Positions 22,533 to 35,200 of a stretch of 64,000 bases of DNA are shown here, in pieces (position 1 is the first letter of the stretch; every line of letters starts with the position of its first letter). Below the pieces are notes generated by a model. The model saw only the letters and a list, made by a program, of their open reading frames with translations, was not told the origin of the DNA and ran no database searches. The stretch spans positions 62,001 through 126,000 of the forward strand of contig CANPUZ010000046.1 in NCBI GenBank assembly GCA_947579665.1. The letters are read 5' to 3'. The position numbers and the translations under genes were made by a program. The DNA comes from Sympetrum striolatum. Lineage: Eukaryota; Arthropoda; Insecta; Odonata; Libellulidae.

Positions 22533-22924
22533 CCAACTAACATTGTAAGACGAAAAAATTTCCAAAGAAAGAATTCTCTATTTTAAACCACATATTCTAG
22601 TAAAATATAGACTCAATCAACTCAATATTACGAGACCCCGCCAAAGATAAATGAAGACAAACCCAAAGAATTTCCGCTTTCTATATATACAAGACATCTA
22701 ACTTCCTTCATGAGTGAGCTGGTAATCTCAACCCTTTCTGACTGTAATCACGTACCGGCAATTGCTGATTACCTTCTTACAGAACATTTCTCGTTACCCA
22801 TGTAATATATCGTCCTCTTTAATCATCAGCTTTATGGGCCTCGAGTATTTTTACGGGATAACACATCGGATTCAACAATGGGATCGGTCGTCAGGGGGAT
22901 GAGTTGTTTACAACCTCCAATTTG

Positions 22925-23280
22925 AAACTGAGATCGAACCAAGGACTATCAGCGAGAAAGTATAAGTCGTACAAATAATATATTTATAATCTCTATCTAA
23001 ATTTTCAAATTCCCGTCATATCGGGAAATGATTTAAAAAATCGTCGCAATGCATTTTAAAGGGGAGTGTATTTGCCCTGACCTAGCGTCGAGCCAAGGAT
23101 ATCGACCTATCGTCGAACGAAATCTTCGAAGATTTCTTTGCGGTTTTCGTTGGATATGCAAGGCACTGCATCTCACGAATTCCAACTCTCTACTTTTCCG
23201 GGAAGTGCCCCGAAAAATTTTTCGAATATCCCGCAATGTATCTCTATGGTGAAAATCGTGATTTTCGGCACGTTACGATA
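22925..23280 (-). repeat. B-box repeat fragment, minus strand
   Basis: Two complements of the motif, GATCGAACCAAGG near 22931 and GCGTCGAGCCAAGG near 23086, lie 155 bp apart. The usual monomer words follow, including CATATCGGGAAATG and AATGCATTTTAAAGGGGA. The spacing fits interior monomers. Head and tail of the unit are missing. Confidence 0.65.
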
Positions 23281-23329
23281 AATAAGTGATAGTTACTAAC
23301 GTAATACAAATAAAATGAGTCAGGGTACG

Positions 23330-23700
23330 GGATGGGATGTTTTCAGAAGATAGAATATTAATAGAAAGCATGAATTAAATAAATACAATCAGAGAAATTA
23401 CATTCTCAGATGATGCAACCTATATAATGCGACACCTGTTATATATTCTGAAACTGCCAAAAAGATTAGGGAAATAGATGCTGGAACGAATCGTTTCAAA
23501 AATTAATACTTTTACGCGTACGATACGCAATAGCAGTCGATTAGGAAATTAGAGCCAAAGTGTTTGCACCACTTTTAACAATCCGAAAGGCAGCTGGAAA
23601 GGTCCTTAAAAAGGCATAGATATAGACAAATTTTGTATCAATGGAAGAATTTGACAGACAAATATATCATATTTGTTGTCACGAATGTACGATTAGAAAA
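23330..23700 (+). pseudogene. LINE C-terminal relic, copy of the 32-kb relic
   Basis: The run CTCAGATGATGCAACC, TATAATGCGAC, AAGATTAGGGAAATAGATGC and GATACGCAATAG parallels 31990-32200 in the same order. At 23450 the match lacks the (TAA)n insertion seen at 32050. No intact frame remains. Repeat A words (TTGATACAGCAAATAG, AGAGCGCCC) follow at about 23815-23880. Confidence 0.55.
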
Positions 23701-24232
23701 CACAATATATGACATTGTAATTGTAAAAGTAATTAGCGTTATTTTTTTCGGTGCGGTTGTTGCAACCGATGCATATAAAAATGTTACCAGACATTAAACA
23801 AGCTGTTAGGAAAACATCTTTGGTATTGATACAGCAAATAGTTTTCACATCAGAGCGCCCGCAATCACACATACGACGTTCCGAAAATGGCAAAAATTGC
23901 GTCCAATTAACTTAAAATCTCAGAAACGGAATTCGATGAAATTAAGTCGCTACCAAGTAAAATGCAGATCTTTTAAACTAACACCTCTGACTCCATAAGT
24001 GTTCGTTTCTCATTTTCGCAAATTTTTAACTCCTCGGCTCGGGAGGCATTCGTAAATATAATCCGATTCTGAAAAAAAGTCGCATGTCGTAATTTCATAT
24101 CATTACAGAACATTAACGCAGAGCGCAAATTGGATTAAAAAAATACTGTTTTTCGGCCCACTTTTAGAAGTCTACAAGAGGAAATTAAATGTAAAAGAAC
24201 ATTCCCGAATATGATTGAGTAGAGAAATTTAC

Positions 24233-24364
24233 CAATCTCCATAAAAATATTAGTTTCGTCATCACGCCGCGCTAATGACCATAGTACGTGGCATCCTTCA
24301 ATGGTCATGGTCACGTATCGATGAATCAGAAAATTCACATCGATATAATAACCGGCAGAATTAC
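24233..24364 (-). CDS. Candidate host-gene exon 3
   Basis: A minus-strand segment of 132 nt between an acceptor (TTTCCAGTATTTGGCAG) and a donor GTAAAT. In the frame set by the previous candidate exon (phase 1) it reads GTAATT as the end of Gly and Asn, then NSAGYYIDVNFLIHRYVTM, TIEGCHVLWSLARRDDET and NIFMEI. The composition is protein-like and the segment has no stop. It ends in phase 1. The next acceptor (CTCTTGTAG at about 24172) would add Asp, Phe and a stop, which could be the real end or chance. I do not recognise the protein. Confidence 0.4.
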
Positions 24365-26012
24365 CTGCCAAATACTGGAAAGGAAAATAAATTTATTCTT
24401 TCTTTCCTTTATTTTACTTTCCTTTCTTTCCACACTGTGTATCTCACTTCGCTCCGAAGTTTCCGAGAGCACCTTTGAGGCTGTGAGCACACCCATAGGG
24501 AGGAGTAAAGAGGGGCATGAAATTAAGGTCTTTATAGTGACGCAAGTCTCATAATGATTTCCATAAAGTTGTTAATGAATCGCCCCTAAATTCATATTGC
24601 TGTGACATTTCTTAAGAGATCCTTATCGAAAGAAATTCCCAAAAGTGGCTTCACGATACTATGCGTTTGAGAGCCATCTCGCGTTATTTTTCTAAAACCT
24701 ATTCTAGTTTAAGTTCTTCCGCCAAACTACGTCACCATAGACGTCACAATGCGGGAATGTGAAATTTAAAAGCGTTTGCAAGAAGCGACTACAGATGGCT
24801 GTTTCTGTCCTTTCTTCGCCTCATCTTTACGCTGATATGGATCCGTTAGGAATTTCGAAGATGATGTCACAGCAATACGTATGTTCGACGCCATTTGTAA
24901 CTATTTCTGACATATTCCAGTAGAAGTTTAGTTCACCCCGTATTAATGCCGTTCCTTCACTCTCAGTAACACTTTCCCTGATCTGTGTTTTCACTGCCTC
25001 TCTCCCGATCCCGCAAACTTCAGAGTTATGTTTCGTGTTACCATAATCGCTATAATTGGCTTAAAAATCGGGCATAACCATATATTTTAAGACTCATTTT
25101 AATGCTTTTGAAAAGATCCAACCGATTAGCGAATACATTTTAACATTCAGGTGGCTAATAAAATATATTTCCATTTTGCTCTTATATTTTGCTATTTCTA
25201 AGTGAAATTAAAAGTAATACTTTTTTCATTAATTAAAAAAAATAGGGGTAGCCCATATTTAGACCTCATTTTTAAAATGCGACATTTTGGATTTTTTAAA
25301 TAAAAGCATTCTTTTAAGAAATTTTTTTAAATTCTGAAACTTTCCCCTTTGACAATCAACGGGCTCTTCTGCGAGTATTAAAATAAAAAACAAGTAGAAG
25401 ATGGCAAATAAATGTAACTTTTAAAAGATATGGTGTAAATGCCTTCATCTGATCTTAGTAAATGATCAACAGTGATTATAATACACCTATGTTATTTCAA
25501 ATAATGATAAAAAGCGGAAGGTAAAAATATTCAATTAACGATAAAAACATTCTCTTTGTAACGTTAATCGAAGATATGGCAATTCATTTAAATAGCATGA
25601 GCTACAAAAGGGAATTTGAGAAACGTTTAAGGGGCTAATTTTTGCTATAAATTTTCCAAGAGCTGTTTTATCCAATCTCTGATAAATGAGTGGATGTTTC
25701 AATGGAACCAACCTAGTGAAATCAACACAACAACAAGCGTGTATGTTTGACCATTAAAACAAACACTCAGTCCGAGATTTATGGCGATTATTGAGAGTGA
25801 ACTGTTTTAGTTGGCCAATTGAGAGTGCGGCCAAAATTATTAAAATGAGAAATTTGGAAAAATATCAAATCCATGAAATAATGAAATTGCGGGAATATTA
25901 CTAATGCTCTTTTTGATATAATGTAAATCGTGAACACCCGCGTCAAGTGTAATGTGCTCAATGAGAAGGAAGTTCTTCAATGAGATGAGAATAGGAATAT
26001 TTGCGTACTCAC
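24365..26012 (-). other. Presumed intron 2 of the candidate host gene
   Basis: AT-rich DNA without a recognised element. Two CRE-like words (TACGTCA, GACGTCA) lie near 24728-24746, but there is no other promoter evidence. Confidence 0.3.
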
Positions 26013-26052
26013 CGATGATGTGCCATTTAGAAGTTAGAACTGCTTCAACATC
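26013..26052 (-). CDS. Candidate host-gene exon 2
   Basis: A 40-nt minus segment with very good splice signals: a long T tract ending TTTTTTTTCTTGCAG before it, and GTGAGT directly after it. It reads DVEAVLTSKWHII plus one base of the next codon, so it ends in phase 1. The next candidate exon at 24364 needs exactly that phase. It starts in phase 0, which fits the candidate first exon at 28404-28457. Confidence 0.45.
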
Positions 26053-26486
26053 CTGCAAGAAAAAAAAAACGGAATAAATATATTTACTTAACGAAATCAA
26101 ATAACAATTTCCAAGTGTAATTTTTCAAGCATTAGATTGTATGGAACACCAATGGATCTCGGGAAAATCTCGAGATTCGTTCTCGAACAAAAGAAAGGAT
26201 TAGATTGTGTCTAATTTTCCCCTAAAAAGGCACAAAGATTGAACAGTCTTTGGGATGCAATAGAAATGGCGGGAGCGAAACTTTTCAACTGGACCGTGGC
26301 ATTCAAATTTACGCTCCAAATCACTCACGTACTTGAAAATCATCCGGAAAACGTAAAGGTATCCTCCATTGAAAAATCTGGTCCGAGCACATGGACGAAG
26401 ACAGCATTGGAGACGAACTTAGACGACCTTCCTTCAAAATGATCATCCACTGAGGGAAGTGAGCGTGGCCCTTAAAAGGGCCGTTT
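26053..26486. other. Unassigned, with a GC-rich dyad
   Basis: No protein family is recognised. A 67-codon plus frame (26239-26442) has no motif. A dyad GGCCCTTAAAAGGGCC at about 26468-26483 is the only structural feature. Confidence 0.3.
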
Positions 26487-26499
26487 ATGGAACTAGTAA

Positions 26500-27110
26500 A
26501 GAACCAAAAGGAGAAGAAGAAAAACCCAAGGCTACGGCCTGCATTCCCTATGCTGTATGTAGAACAATATCGAGGAAATCACAACATACGGACCATCCAT
26601 AAGCTGCCAATTAAACTGGGGACTCAACTGTCGAAGGTAAAAGACCGGATGGAGCTCAAAACACCTGGAGTATACCCTGCGAGAGTGGAGCAGGATCTAT
26701 TGGAGAGACTGGCAGGACAAACACGGATCAAAGAACATATCCGACTCAAGCAACCCGAGAAATCTGCCATCGCGGTGCACTGCTTGGACACGAGATGAAA
26801 CTTGAAGACACAAAAGTCTTATGTAAGGCACCACGATTCTGGGACCACATCATCAAAGAGTCAAATACAACTAGAAAAGAACAACATAAGTAGAGATGGC
26901 GGCTACAACCTCCACAAGACATGGCAACCGATCCTTCTGAAAATCTCCGAGAATCCACTGCCAATCAGAACCCCTCTTCCCCATATAAGCCCGGCCATTT
27001 CCTTTATCACACCTCCATTCGATTCAATAGATACAAATTCAGTCAGGAAATTAAGCAATCAACATCCACTCAGATTACGGCCGCGTAATATTTACATATA
27101 TACGTCGCAA
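26500..27110 (+). pseudogene. Penelope-like element 3' fragment (GIY-YIG endonuclease)
   Basis: Read in three frames this matches the C-terminal region of Penelope-like retroelement proteins: KLGTQLSKVKD, then GVY (the first GIY-YIG element, degraded), GQTRIKEHIRLKQPEKSAIA, HCLDT, LEDTKVLCKAPRFWDHIIKE, and RDGGYNLHKTWQPILLK. The EH-IR-QPEKSA-A-HC run and the final RDGG-L-K-W-P block are characteristic of the GIY-YIG domain and its tail. At least two frameshifts occur (near 26795 and 26885). The reverse transcriptase is not found upstream. Confidence 0.7.
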
Positions 27111-27223
27111 TTGGACAACAGTCCGGTGGCGTTTCACTCAAATACATAAATACACAATATATAACACGCAATATATACAGAACACACTTTTATGACAATC
27201 CCATATCAATCAATAAAACATCG

Positions 27224-27860
27224 TCAAGAGCGTTTTTCACTGAAACTCTTCCTCATCTTCGCCTTAGAGTAGTGAACACTAGAAGGGAATGGTTCAATAT
27301 AATCTACAGGTAGGGCATTCCATTGCTCAATAGAGCGATTACAAAGCGAATATTTGCCTACGTTTGTCCTCTGAGGCATAGGTTCGATCTGAAACCTATG
27401 ATCCTTTCTGCCGTTGTAGGATGGCTTTTTTAGCCTGCCACTAATACCAGCCCATGCTGACTTTCCACTATATGCTTTATATAAACTTCCTAATCTACTG
27501 ATAATTCTTCTCCCTTCAAGCGAGTCCCGCCCCAATTCTTCTATCATTTTAGAAACGCTTGAAGTCCTTTCAAAGTTCCTAAGGACATACCGCGCCGCCG
27601 TTCTCTGCACCGTTTCAATTTATTTAATGAGTCCCGAAAGATGCGGATCCCATACTGTAGCACCGCACTCTAAAATGGGCCTAACTAAAGAGGTATATGC
27701 CATTTCTTTGGAATTCGAGCTACCTTCTCCTAAAACTCTCATAAGAAAATGCAACGCTCTATATGCTTTGTTCATTGTGCTACTGATGTGCGGCCCCCAT
27801 TGCAAATCTTTTGTGAAAATTATCCCTAAATATTTGCAGTCGTTGCTTTCCTAAGTCATT
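27224..27860 (-). pseudogene. LINE ORF2 C-terminal fragment (CR1/jockey group)
   Basis: One minus frame, interrupted by TAA at 27620-27622, reads LGIIFTKDLQWGPHISSTMN, then AYTSLVRPILECGATVWDPH, a QRTAARYVLRNF block and EQWNALPVDYIEPFPSSVHY, ending near 27227. These are the 'thumb' and C-terminal motifs downstream of the LINE reverse transcriptase (VRPILEY.. VWDPH, VQR.AARFV, WN.LP). The RT core is missing, so the copy is 5'-truncated at about 27860. It lies in the intron between candidate exons 1 and 2 and on the same strand as that gene. Confidence 0.8.
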
Positions 27861-28403
27861 AATAATACCATTCGATCCCAAGGATTTATCAACTCTTTTC
27901 ACCTCTGACACTCCATCGACTTTTGTAGGGGATTGGATTGCTAAACATAGCGATTAGGGAACGCTTAAATACAATAAAATCGGCTTTGCACTTTATCAAT
28001 TTTCACCTAAAAGAATCATTAAAATTCATTCGCCTAACGAACCCACCCACATCGCCCCCCAATCAATGGAAATTTTATATTTCGCAGTAGCAAAAAACCT
28101 TAATCTCAATCCCACATTTCAAGCGGTGAATGCTCTCTCATCAGAGCATATTCCCATCAATCTCCCTCTCTCTGCATCATCATACTTCTTCTCACCATGT
28201 AAAACTAGTACAGTGGGGGAAACAATTATCGCAACACCAGTTGGCGTCAGAGCGCGGATTACGTGGAAACTAACTGAAATCACTCTAACTCCGACAATTC
28301 GGCAACTCTGTATAGAGGCAGTAAAACCGGGAATATTCAAAGTCCATACGAATGGAAAATAGACTTTTAGTTTCGTTTTTATATGCAGAAATTTAAGACT
28401 CAC
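27861..28403. other. Unassigned, presumed intron 1
   Basis: No repeat or protein motif is recognised apart from ordinary AT-rich sequence. Confidence 0.3.
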
Positions 28404-28457
28404 CTTCGCGAGATTTCCAAGTAGTGCCTTTGCCTCATTGTCTTCATTTTTTGCCAT
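28404..28457 (-). CDS. Candidate host-gene exon 1 with start codon
   Basis: On the minus strand ATG at 28457-28455 follows AATAA and is followed by G. It begins an 18-codon segment, MAKNEDNEAKALLGNLAK, that ends exactly at a consensus donor GTGAGT. The segment is acidic and lysine-rich and in phase 0 at the donor, matching the candidate exon at 26052. Start context, consensus donor and matching phases together are unlikely by chance, but each piece is short. No family is recognised. Confidence 0.42.
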
Positions 28458-29849
28458 TTATTATTCAAAGTCAGTTGTGATAAAAATATTTACGTAGAAT
28501 GTCAATATAATACACTGGGAGATAGTAACAAACAAGATTGTTTGATAGCGAAATATCAGACGTTAAAATGAACATTTTGAGGTATTATTTCGAGAATTAA
28601 AGGTCTAAATACTAGAATTGTGATGGAATTGAATTCTTGCAAAGAGAATTCAACACTTAAAAATTCGAATTTAGAAACCACTAAGATGCGTCCTATTCTT
28701 ACCTTTCTATTTTCTCTCGAGCAGTGTAGTTTTCCACTGCTTAAGGTATTAAAAATATCCCTTCGATGATTCCAATCTAATCCGTGTGTTGAAGGAGTTC
28801 AACTTTTCCAAGAGCTTTTTAGCAATTAACGTTTTGACAGGAATTGTCATCACTATTATTAACTTTTAAATAGTGGAATCGGTAATAAACAACTTTCAGC
28901 TCTATCAGGCTATATGTAATAGGGAGTAATATTTGTGTAATAACAAATGGTGTTTCTCATGAGACATCAATGCACTTTAACCATACTGACTGAAAAAATA
29001 TAATAAATTGCAACGGTACCACATCTCTATTGATGTTACAGTCATTCATCACACCACTAATACGATTTTCCTCTTCAGTGAGTGTATTACTCTACAACAG
29101 TTAATTTCAATTTAATTTATCCAGAGCTGTAATATATTTGATTAATGAGCTAGAATGCAATCGAAATTATACCAACAATTGGAATCTTTAATGCAAATAA
29201 AAATGATGATTCGAATGTCCGATAATCAATCATTAGATTTTCCGTACTCGCCTCGTAGTGTAAACATAATCACACATTTTCGACGAATTACAGGTGCCCC
29301 ACAGATTTTACACTGTAGAACGGGACACACTTACGAAAATACTTGTGGCAGCATAATCTAAACTTGTATTAAGTTTCCAAGAGGCCGGTATTCACTTCTC
29401 TACTTTCTCCGTAGCGATGAATAAAATTTTCCGCTTCCAATTTGATCATCTTGATTTCCGTATGTTAAAATACTTCTCAAGGTTACTTAGATCCATATAT
29501 TAGACACCATACTCAGCTATTGTTCTCTGATTTTACTAAAATTTGTGTGCACTTTACGGACTCTTCCGAAACACTCCCAACCCCTCTCCCTCCATGAAGA
29601 CCGTAGTTTAAATGTCGTTTGCTACGTTGTTTTGCGGTTTAGATGCGAATAGAATAGAGAATAGAGCGAATATACGCAGACAAAGTTATTCTTTAATTTA
29701 GCAGTAGAAATAGTTACTAACGCCCACTTAAATAAGCAAAAGGGTGGGCATGGGCTTAGCCCCAAAACATAGAAAAATTGCAATGGTGAAAAAGAAAAAT
29801 TCACTTTAAAAAAAGATAAAGGTTATTCGAAAAAGAAAACCATGTTTTA
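28458..29849. other. No recognised gene or element
   Basis: AT-rich DNA upstream of the candidate minus-strand gene. It would contain that gene's promoter if the gene is real, but I see no decisive core-promoter element. A 68-codon frame at 29155 has no motif. Confidence 0.35.
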
Positions 29850-32290
29850 ATGTGCGAACTGAGAGATCTAAAAATAATAATAGTAAATTGCAAGAGCTTA
29901 CGTAATAAACAGGTGGAAATCTTTAACATTACGATGAGAACTTGCGCGGAAATCATTCTAGAAAGATTTGGTTACGCGAGGATATTACTCAAAGTGAGAT
30001 ATTTCCCCCAATTATGTGATATACTGAAAATATGACTATGTAAATCTAGCGGTAGAGTTTTATATAGCAGCATGGACTCATTTAATTAGTAAGCGCGATG
30101 AATTAGTAGAAAATAGCAGGAGCGAAATCATTTGGTGCTCGATTCAAAGACAAAACGGAAGTAAGATTAATGTTTGTTCTTTGCGTAGTCCTCCCGATGA
30201 AAAAATAGGTTGAATTGTTGATTTATCCGAGGCCTTACATAAAAATTTCGAGAAAATAAAAGATCCAATCATCGCCGTAGGAAGAGATTTTTACCTAACC
30301 AATATTCATTGGGATAATCTAAAATTCTCCATCACTAGCAGTGGGAAAAAAATTCACGAAATACATCTTACTTTTTCGTTGCATGCTTTAGATAAGGTAA
30401 ATATGACTAAAACTCGAACGAATCGTGCGAGGCAAGGTATCAATTTAGATTTACTAACCACTTCCCAACCACAAATAATAACTAGCCTCGCTGTAGTTGA
30501 CGGTACAGTCAGACCATGATGTCATAATGGCAGGCATGAAAGTAGTAGCGGTTAGATCTCTTAAGCCGGTGAGGCAAGTGTATGTAATTCGCAAAGCAAT
30601 TATTTCTGAGTTTAAGGTTTTATTTGAACGAAGGCTTGGATAATTTTTTACGCTTTTCGGGTGAAAATACAGTAAACGATAGTTTGGTAGAGTTTCTACG
30701 GATAATCAAAGTAGATTTAGTTTAATATGTTCCGTCTAAACAGTAGGTGAGACTTGGAAGAAGTTTGAATCGTTGCATATGAGTCATTCACTCGCGATTG
30801 AGAAAACTTAAACCGTGCGGTGAGATCCATGAGCTTGGTGATCAAAACTATAGAGAAGTGCAAAAGCTATTTGAGGAAGGATCAAGAAAAGAATACCAGG
30901 AAAATAGATCTCGAACCCTGTTAAAATCACTAGTTGGCGATTAGAAAGAATTTTGGTCATAAGTGTGAGAGACTCGTGGTGGTCAGTTTTCTATGTCTAG
31001 CTTTATCAGCGAAGAGGGAATTGCCTTAAATAAATCGGCAGAAATAGCTAACTTACTTAATCCGTACTTCCAGAAATGTTTCTAATAAGATGATGGTCGA
31101 GTTAACGATTTTACTTCGCGCATTGATTCGGAGATGATTTCCATAGAGATATAAGTTGATGCTAGTGGAAATTCACTGCAACAGATTGATAGGAAATTGT
31201 AGTAGTAGTAGTATTGTTAAAAGTGCTTCGACAGCTTAGGTCATTTCGCACATTGGATCCCACCGATAGGAAATTCTATCAGAAATCAATTAATGAGGGT
31301 ACTGTCCCAATGTCGTGGAAGAAATTAAACGTCACTCCGGGGCCTAAGAATGATCAGATTATTATGGGTAATTTTCGTTAACTTCGAATTTCTGCAAAAT
31401 AATGGAGCATATTATAGCAAGCTCTATTATTCAGTTTCTTACCATAAAGATAGGAATCATTCGGATCAAACACGGATTCCATAAAGATAAATCTTGTAAG
31501 ACGCACCTAGAGTTTTTTGTGAATGATGTATATAAAGCGTAAGGATGTTAGATATCATCCAAAAACGTTATTTCCACGCAGCAACAAATTTCGCGACAAC
31601 CCTTAGTGTTAGTGTGCCACACAAAATATCTAAGTGTCACGTTTAGCTGTAGTTTATCTTTGAAAGAACATATTGGAGATGCGATAGGAAAAGTGAATAG
31701 AATGCAAAGATTAACTAGTAGATCGTTGAGGGGATGCTCATCGTGTTTCAAAGAAATAAACTCATATTCCTCTTATTCAACCTAGCCAAACGAGAAAATA
31801 CTGTTTCGCGATTACACTGATTATAACTTTTGTATTACAGTTCGTGTACGGCATTTGCTTGATTGGTTGTACACGATACGATTTGTACAGAATTGCCATG
31901 ATAAAACGGTGAGTGTTACTCAGATGTTGCAGTACGCGGGATGGTAATCATTAAGAGATAGAAGACTAATTCAAAGGATAAATTTACTAAGTAAATTCAG
32001 AAAAATTAGGTTCTCAAATGATGCAATCGGTATAATGCGACCTTCCTGTTGATAATAATAATAATAATAATAAAGGACTTTGATGTGGGCCGCTCTGATA
32101 CTGCGAGGAAGATTAGAGAAATAAATGCTAGAAGGAATCGTATCAAGAATTCATTTTTTCCGCGCATGATACGCAAAAGAAATTGATTAGGAAAATAGAG
32201 TTAAGATGCCTGTTTCCCCTGCCACACGCCGAAAGGCGGATTGAAGGAGTCTTACATAGACATATTTTTATGGTGTTTCTGTGCTGTCGA
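29850..32290 (+). pseudogene. Heavily decayed LINE, endonuclease to C-terminus
   Basis: Pieces in several frames appear in LINE order. Near 29860 there is IIIVNCKSLRNK, like the start of APE endonucleases. Near 30160-30500 SLRSPPDEKIG, IIAVGRDFY and RARQGINLDLLTTSQPQIIT match the middle and end of that domain. Near 31270-31380 FYQKSINEGTVPMSWKKLNV and TPGPKND match the palm start. Near 31970-32050 there is RRLIQRINLLSKFRKIRFSN. Many stops intervene and the catalytic RT motif is lost. At about 32052 a (TAA)n plus AAGGACTTTG insertion interrupts the C-terminal region. Confidence 0.6.
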
Positions 32291-35200
32291 CATTTTAACT
32301 TAATAATCAGAATATATCGTATTTATAAAACAACATATAATTTAAGAGGAAAAATTCATCCGTCTCCGCTACGATTGGTCTTCGGTTTCCATCAAAGTAA
32401 CTGGGTTGTCCAAATTGTAGTGCACCTCCAAAATACTTACGTTTCAATATCATCTCCTAAATCACTACTACTAATTTATTTCTTCTCACATTCAATAACT
32501 GTTAAAGGAATTTTTAATTAACCTTCCTTTGATTTAAAAAAAACACTCAAAGGCACCCGAAATTAATATTTACAATGATAAAAACCTTACACCTTGAGAA
32601 ATAATGATAATGTAAGAGAAATTGGCCCTATCAAAACTGGAAATCCAAATATCATTGAGGATAATTATTCACCATTATTATTCAATTATTCATTTTACAA
32701 ACTAAAATCTCAAAAAGGTTTTAATTTTGCCACATAACCGTGAATATATCCTAGTTTTCTACGCATTTTAGGTTTTTTAAGAATTTAACATATCTTCTAT
32801 CATGTAGCGTGCATGAATATACCGGCCCTGAAATGTAGAAATGTTTTCACTCTTTCTACTGTCTATAACCCTCTCCCTCATACACAAATCCTGGCTGCGC
32901 CCCTGCGACAAAGCAATCATTAATTATCATCTGTATATTCATGTCCACATTCGATAGAATCCGTAGATTCTTACTCATAGATGATTATGAAAAAATGTCA
33001 GCTCCGCCATAGACTTCCATCCCCGTAATGTTACTCAATTTTCATGTTTTTCATAGAAGGAGACTATTTAACATAATTTAGAGCAAGTGGAAAATATTTA
33101 TATGTATTGGTATTTCTCTCAGACTCGGTAACAGTGTGCACTTATACACTATGATTAATAATCGAGAACTACAATGGAATTAATAAAAATATAGGATGAT
33201 TAATAATATATCCATTCTCCTTCATTCTCCTCCATATGATTCAGCCTCCGAGACACAGAGTTAACCACTTCTTTATTGGAATTCGCTCCAGGTGAGACCG
33301 ACGGAAGCTCATCGAAAGCTTTATCGGTTCAGAACCTAAAGACGAAGTAAATGAAATTTTAGTGCAACTAAAGACCTAATCGCGATCTCCGAGAAGCATC
33401 GACAAAACGTTACAGGGAAGTAATCACAAAACATTACTTTTGGTCGCTTTTTTCCCCGGACAATTAGAGAGGCTGATAGAGTAGATTAGTTGATGATGGT
33501 GTTATTACAACCCCTGCCATACCCATCTGGCAGCTCGCGGGGTATATATCTCAATCTAAATCTATATAATTGGTTTGGAACTACCGCCGAGAAAATTGGA
33601 AACTGTGAACCAGCAAATTGTCCTGGTTGTAGACGAACAATGAATAATAATATGCATAAGAATGTCAATAGTTCTCAAGGCTTTTTTTTAAGCGTAAAAA
33701 TGAAAAAGATTCGCTTGCGCGGTCTGCTGGTTGTCCGTCTATCGACGTGAAGACCTAAATGAAGAAATTGTCGCCAATAAGTCTGAGTAAGTAAGCCTGA
33801 GCTCCTTGCCTTACGACCGGTTTGTTGTTGCGAGTGACGCATAGGCTTTCGAAAATCCTCTGCACTGAAAGCCGAAGGTTCATCGTGCTTCGGGAAATCA
33901 GGAGGCCCTGTCAAATACCTCTAATTGTGGAAAATGAGTAAAAGAATTGTCTTTCAGCGAACGACCTCGAATCCTTGGTAGAAGAGGAATTTTCACTGAC
34001 ACACGAAACATTTTCTTGACCGACAATTGGTGATGAATCGGTTCCGCATCTTTCATGTCCAATGGTTATTTTTCCATAATGAACTGCATCTCTCTGGCAA
34101 ATATGTATATTCATTACAGGGGCGTATAAATATATGTGGAAATCATATCTTACATTCGTTCATTTCCCGAACAAGAGAAGTTTAAGATAAAAAACTCATT
34201 TAACTTAAGCGGAATTCGAGCTCGTGCCCTTCCTATGCCAATAACATGTGTCAGACAGCTGCAAAATCACCTCTTAATTAGCAACTAGTTATATTTATGA
34301 CACTTCCCAACAAACTGAGAAGTCCATTTTAGCAGCTTATTAATAATTTTATTATGGCAGCAAAATCCTGGTTAATTAACTTTATAAAGTCAGACGTTCA
34401 TAAAATACGTATCAGTACTAAAAACTTGGGTTGTTTATTAGGAAGTCTTTGTTTACTAAAATACGCTAATATAATAATATTATTTGGGAATAATTTTACA
34501 AGTGCAATAACATCTAATTTCCTTATCACCATGGTGAGGAAGGAGCTTTGAATTAGCCAGAGGATTGTTTCTACTGGGCGACTGTAAAATGAGGGTCCTG
34601 AGTCTAGCTGATATAGGCTTGAAAAGGAAAAATATACCTTGCACCTGCAATACTTGCTTTGAAAGTGCTCGACATATGGTTAAAGCTTTTCCGCGCGAGG
34701 TAATGCATTTCAACGTTTGTTTTGTATTGGAGCCTGCAATACTTTGAAGGGATCAACTTGTGGTTAAAGACTCTCCTCGCGAATTATCAAAGCCTTAATG
34801 CATTTCTACGTGAATTTCTCCGCGCGAAGGCAACACAATTGACTAATGACCAAGGTCACCGAACTCCCTGTTACAAAATGTAAGACAAGTCCGATATATG
34901 CGCAGAAATTGTTCGGTTTTTATGAAATCATGTTTGTTTTAACTTTGGAATTGGTATTTTTCCTTTTAACTCCGGACGGACAATGATTTCATGTATTCTA
35001 GGTGACAAATGGTGTATATAAATTTATATTACGAATTTCCTTCGTCTGCATGATTAAGTTGGGGAAAAATTATGTTCCGTAGACAAAATACAAATTTTAC
35101 ATTGTGTCATAGTTAGCAACTCAGTAATCGCTCTAACGACTTCTCGAATTCTAATTGCTGAATTGAAAACATAAGACTTGTAATCAAAAATCCTCCTCGG

